A stretch of DNA of 64,000 nt from JAGQPD01 sp020426865 (GTDB lineage Bacteria; Planctomycetota; Planctomycetia; Pirellulales; Pirellulaceae): assembly GCA_041399065.1 (NCBI GenBank), contig JAWKTN010000003.1, forward strand, positions 806,001 to 870,000, read 5' to 3'. Shown one piece after another: positions 62,301 to 64,000 of the stretch. The notes below the pieces were generated by a model. It had not been told where the DNA came from. It made no database searches and saw nothing but the letters and a program-made list of their open reading frames with translations. A program made the translations under genes and the position numbers. How positions within the stretch are numbered: the stretch's first letter is position 1; each line of letters opens with the position of its first letter.

Positions 62301-64000
62301 ATGCGAAAGAAGTTGTCTGCGGGGTGGTGGTTCGCGGTAATCTTGTTGGTGGCCTACCAGGGGGCATCGGCCCAGTCGTTACCGTGGTGGGTTGACAGCG
62401 TTGAGGTTGCCGGTCCGTCGCCGGGCGGATTGGCGTCGGTAACGTTAAGTGGCACGTGGATCGACACCTGCATACCAACGACAATTGGCCATACCGTGAC
62501 GGGCAACGTGATTGACCTGTTGGTAACTCAACCGGGCCTAAACGTTGGCTGCGGTGATGCGCTGACTCCGTGGACGTTGACGGAGGAGGTGGGGCCGATT
62601 GGCGAAACGGCCTTTACAATCCAGGGGACATTGGTATCGGTGGATCCGGCCAATCGGGACGTACGGCAGACGGTAAGTGGTCCCGATCTATTGTATGCCT
62701 ACCCGCCGCCGAAGCGAGCGGAGTTCACGGGGGTGGGAGATTTTGGCGACGGCGCCTACGTTAGCCGTGCCTCCGATGTGTCATCGGATGGCCGAGTGGT
62801 AGCGGGAAGCGTGGAATTGAAACCGGGTGCGGCGGGCTTCATTACGCGACAGGCGACGGTTTGGTCGCCGTCGACGGGGCTGGTGGGCATTGGTTTATTG
62901 GCAGGTGGGATCCCCGGTGGCAGTGCGGGCTTGGGCATTTCGGCGGACGGCAATTGGGTGGTCGGGCAATCGACGGCAGCGAACGCCTTTGGACAAGGAG
63001 CAGCCTTCCGCTGGTCGCTCGGTAGCGGGATGCATAACCTGGGCGAGTTGGTCGAGACCTCGGAAGTGCGGGCGGAGGCGACATCCCGGAATGGACAAGT
63101 GGCGGTTGGCGTCAATGAGTTCTACCCGCCTGGGCTGCCTGGTTACATTCACCGAGCGGCATTTCGGTGGACCGAATCGCAAGGAATGCAGGACCTGGGA
63201 CATGTTTACGAGGGCGGTTTCAGTGCTGCTCGCGACGTCAGCAGTGACGGCAATAGGGTTGTCGGATACAGCGGTCCGCAGCGACCGGAAGACGATTCGC
63301 AGAAATCGGCGACGATTCGCGAGCCATTTCTGTGGGCGGCAGGTGATGGTATGAAAGGGTTGGGGCATCTGCCCTTTATCTTGCCTGCCATCGCTGGGAT
63401 TACCTTTGATTCCGTCGCCAACGCGATCTCCGCGGACGGCCAATTTGTCGTCGGCACCAGTGCGGCCTTTTCGCCCGCTGGGGACAAGATCATTGAGCAC
63501 GCGTTTCGCTGGGACGAACGGACCGGCATGATCGATTTGGGTGAGATTCCATCGCCGTTCGCGATTGCGATTCCCGTCGAGGCTCGTGTCGAAGCCGTGG
63601 ACGTATCGGGCGACGGCGGAATCGTTGTCGGTATGCAGCAGTTTGAAGCAGTGCTCTCGGGTACGACCGACAAAATGGGAGACCCGTTTGCCGTGATCTG
63701 GGACAAAGTGCATGGGTTGCGTCGGCTTGAGGATGTGTTGCGTTACGACTATGGATTGGGTGCCGATGGATCGTTGGACGGTTGGCAATTGGGCGAAGTG
63801 GCGGCGATCTCCGATGACGGGACGACGATTGTCGGGACGGGAGTCAACTCGCAAGGGGAGCAAGAGGCATGGCGTGCGGTTCTATGGACGACGGATCACG
63901 CACCGGGCGATGCGGATTTTGACGGGGACGTGGATGACGCGGACTATGCGACACTTATGAGTCATATTGGGATGGGGGGCACCGGTGAGACGACCTATTG
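62301..64000 (+). CDS. Secreted HAF-type repeat protein with a dockerin-like end, runs off the window
   Basis: Starts at ATG 62,301 after GAGGAG, with signal peptide MRKKLSAGWWFAVILLVAYQ ending near ASAQ. After a beta-rich lead domain it has repeated units of the HAF-type pattern: ISADGNWVVGQS, VSSDGNRVVGYS, ISADGQFVVGTS, VSGDGGIVVGMQ and ISDDGTTIVGTG, alternating with AFRWTESQGMQDLG-type strands. Near the window end DADFDGDVDDADYATLM is a dockerin-like calcium loop. No stop occurs before position 64,000, so it is partial at the 3' end. Confidence 0.8.
   Translation, partial: MRKKLSAGWWFAVILLVAYQGASAQSLPWWVDSVEVAGPSPGGLASVTLSGTWIDTCIPTTIGHTVTGNVIDLLVTQPGLNVGCGDALTPWTLTEEVGPIGETAFTIQGTLVSVDPANRDVRQTVSGPDLLYAYPPPKRAEFTGVGDFGDGAYVSRASDVSSDGRVVAGSVELKPGAAGFITRQATVWSPSTGLVGIGLLAGGIPGGSAGLGISADGNWVVGQSTAANAFGQGAAFRWSLGSGMHNLGELVETSEVRAEATSRNGQVAVGVNEFYPPGLPGYIHRAAFRWTESQGMQDLGHVYEGGFSAARDVSSDGNRVVGYSGPQRPEDDSQKSATIREPFLWAAGDGMKGLGHLPFILPAIAGITFDSVANAISADGQFVVGTSAAFSPAGDKIIEHAFRWDERTGMIDLGEIPSPFAIAIPVEARVEAVDVSGDGGIVVGMQQFEAVLSGTTDKMGDPFAVIWDKVHGLRRLEDVLRYDYGLGADGSLDGWQLGEVAAISDDGTTIVGTGVNSQGEQEAWRAVLWTTDHAPGDADFDGDVDDADYATLMSHIGMGGTGETTY

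Overview
The window looks like a chromosomal segment of a planctomycete, most likely Pirellulales. This is an inference from moderately high GC, many large lineage-typical hypothetical proteins, a secreted repeat protein ending in a dockerin-like calcium loop, and a G-rich minisatellite associated with a GxxExxY gene. It holds three blocks: an accessory/defence region (about 1-22,365), a siphovirus-type prophage or prophage-derived element (about 22,376-50,911, integrated at a tRNA-Pro), and ordinary chromosomal genes (about 51,200-64,000).

Accessory region. A secreted alpha/beta-hydrolase fused to a beta-lactamase-fold hydrolase is followed by an AbiE-type toxin-antitoxin pair whose promoter carries a long dyad, a ParE/RelE-type toxin with its antitoxin, a three-gene operon of unknown function, and then an eight-frame minus-strand operon (20,914 down to 8,390). 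That operon encodes an XRE regulator, a DUF499/BrxC-like ATPase, a short PglZ-like phosphatase-fold protein, a DUF1156-type adenine methyltransferase, a 179-residue protein, an SNF2-type helicase and a 558-residue protein with C-terminal HTH-like segments. The content resembles BREX type 3 and related DUF499/DUF1156 defence systems, but brxA, brxF and a full-length pglZ are not seen. The methyltransferase is interrupted by an in-frame TGA followed directly by GTG, which puts its SAM-binding motif and its DPPF catalytic motif in separate reading frames. A DUF6731-like protein and a small membrane protein lie between this island and the prophage.

Prophage. The structural genes run on the minus strand: TerS-like, TerL, zinc-ribbon protein, a four-gene cargo cassette, gpW-position protein, portal, protease-capsid fusion, DUF2190 decoration protein, head-tail and tail genes, tail tube, tail assembly chaperone with a -1-frame extension, tape measure, and distal tail proteins. 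The tail end holds a GSSG-repeat collagen-like protein followed by a glycosyltransferase and an FkbM methyltransferase, which may decorate it. A DUF6734-like glycosyltransferase sits in the head-tail block. The early region has a prim-pol/D5 primase-helicase, iteron-like repeats, a ParB-methyltransferase protein, four small plus-strand genes (one a Lys-rich HARE-HTH protein) and a large serine recombinase whose 3' end runs into tRNA-Pro(GGG). The cargo cassette (37,304-40,179) looks more A/T-rich than its surroundings, ends at a strong intrinsic terminator, and combines a regulator-like protein, a three-TM protein, a PD-(D/E)XK-like protein and an unknown 405-residue protein; it is the best candidate here for an undescribed system. 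No holin, endolysin or CI-type repressor was recognised.

Chromosomal flank. A GxxExxY gene bracketed by copies of one G-rich repeat and an eight-copy minisatellite precedes pyrF, an OmpR-type two-component pair, a large secreted planctomycete protein, two conserved membrane proteins, endonuclease IV, a 134-bp MITE-like element and a secreted repeat protein that runs off the window. Several reading frames in the prophage tail region are broken by single-base shifts in GC-rich tracts; the sequence alone cannot separate decay from sequencing error.
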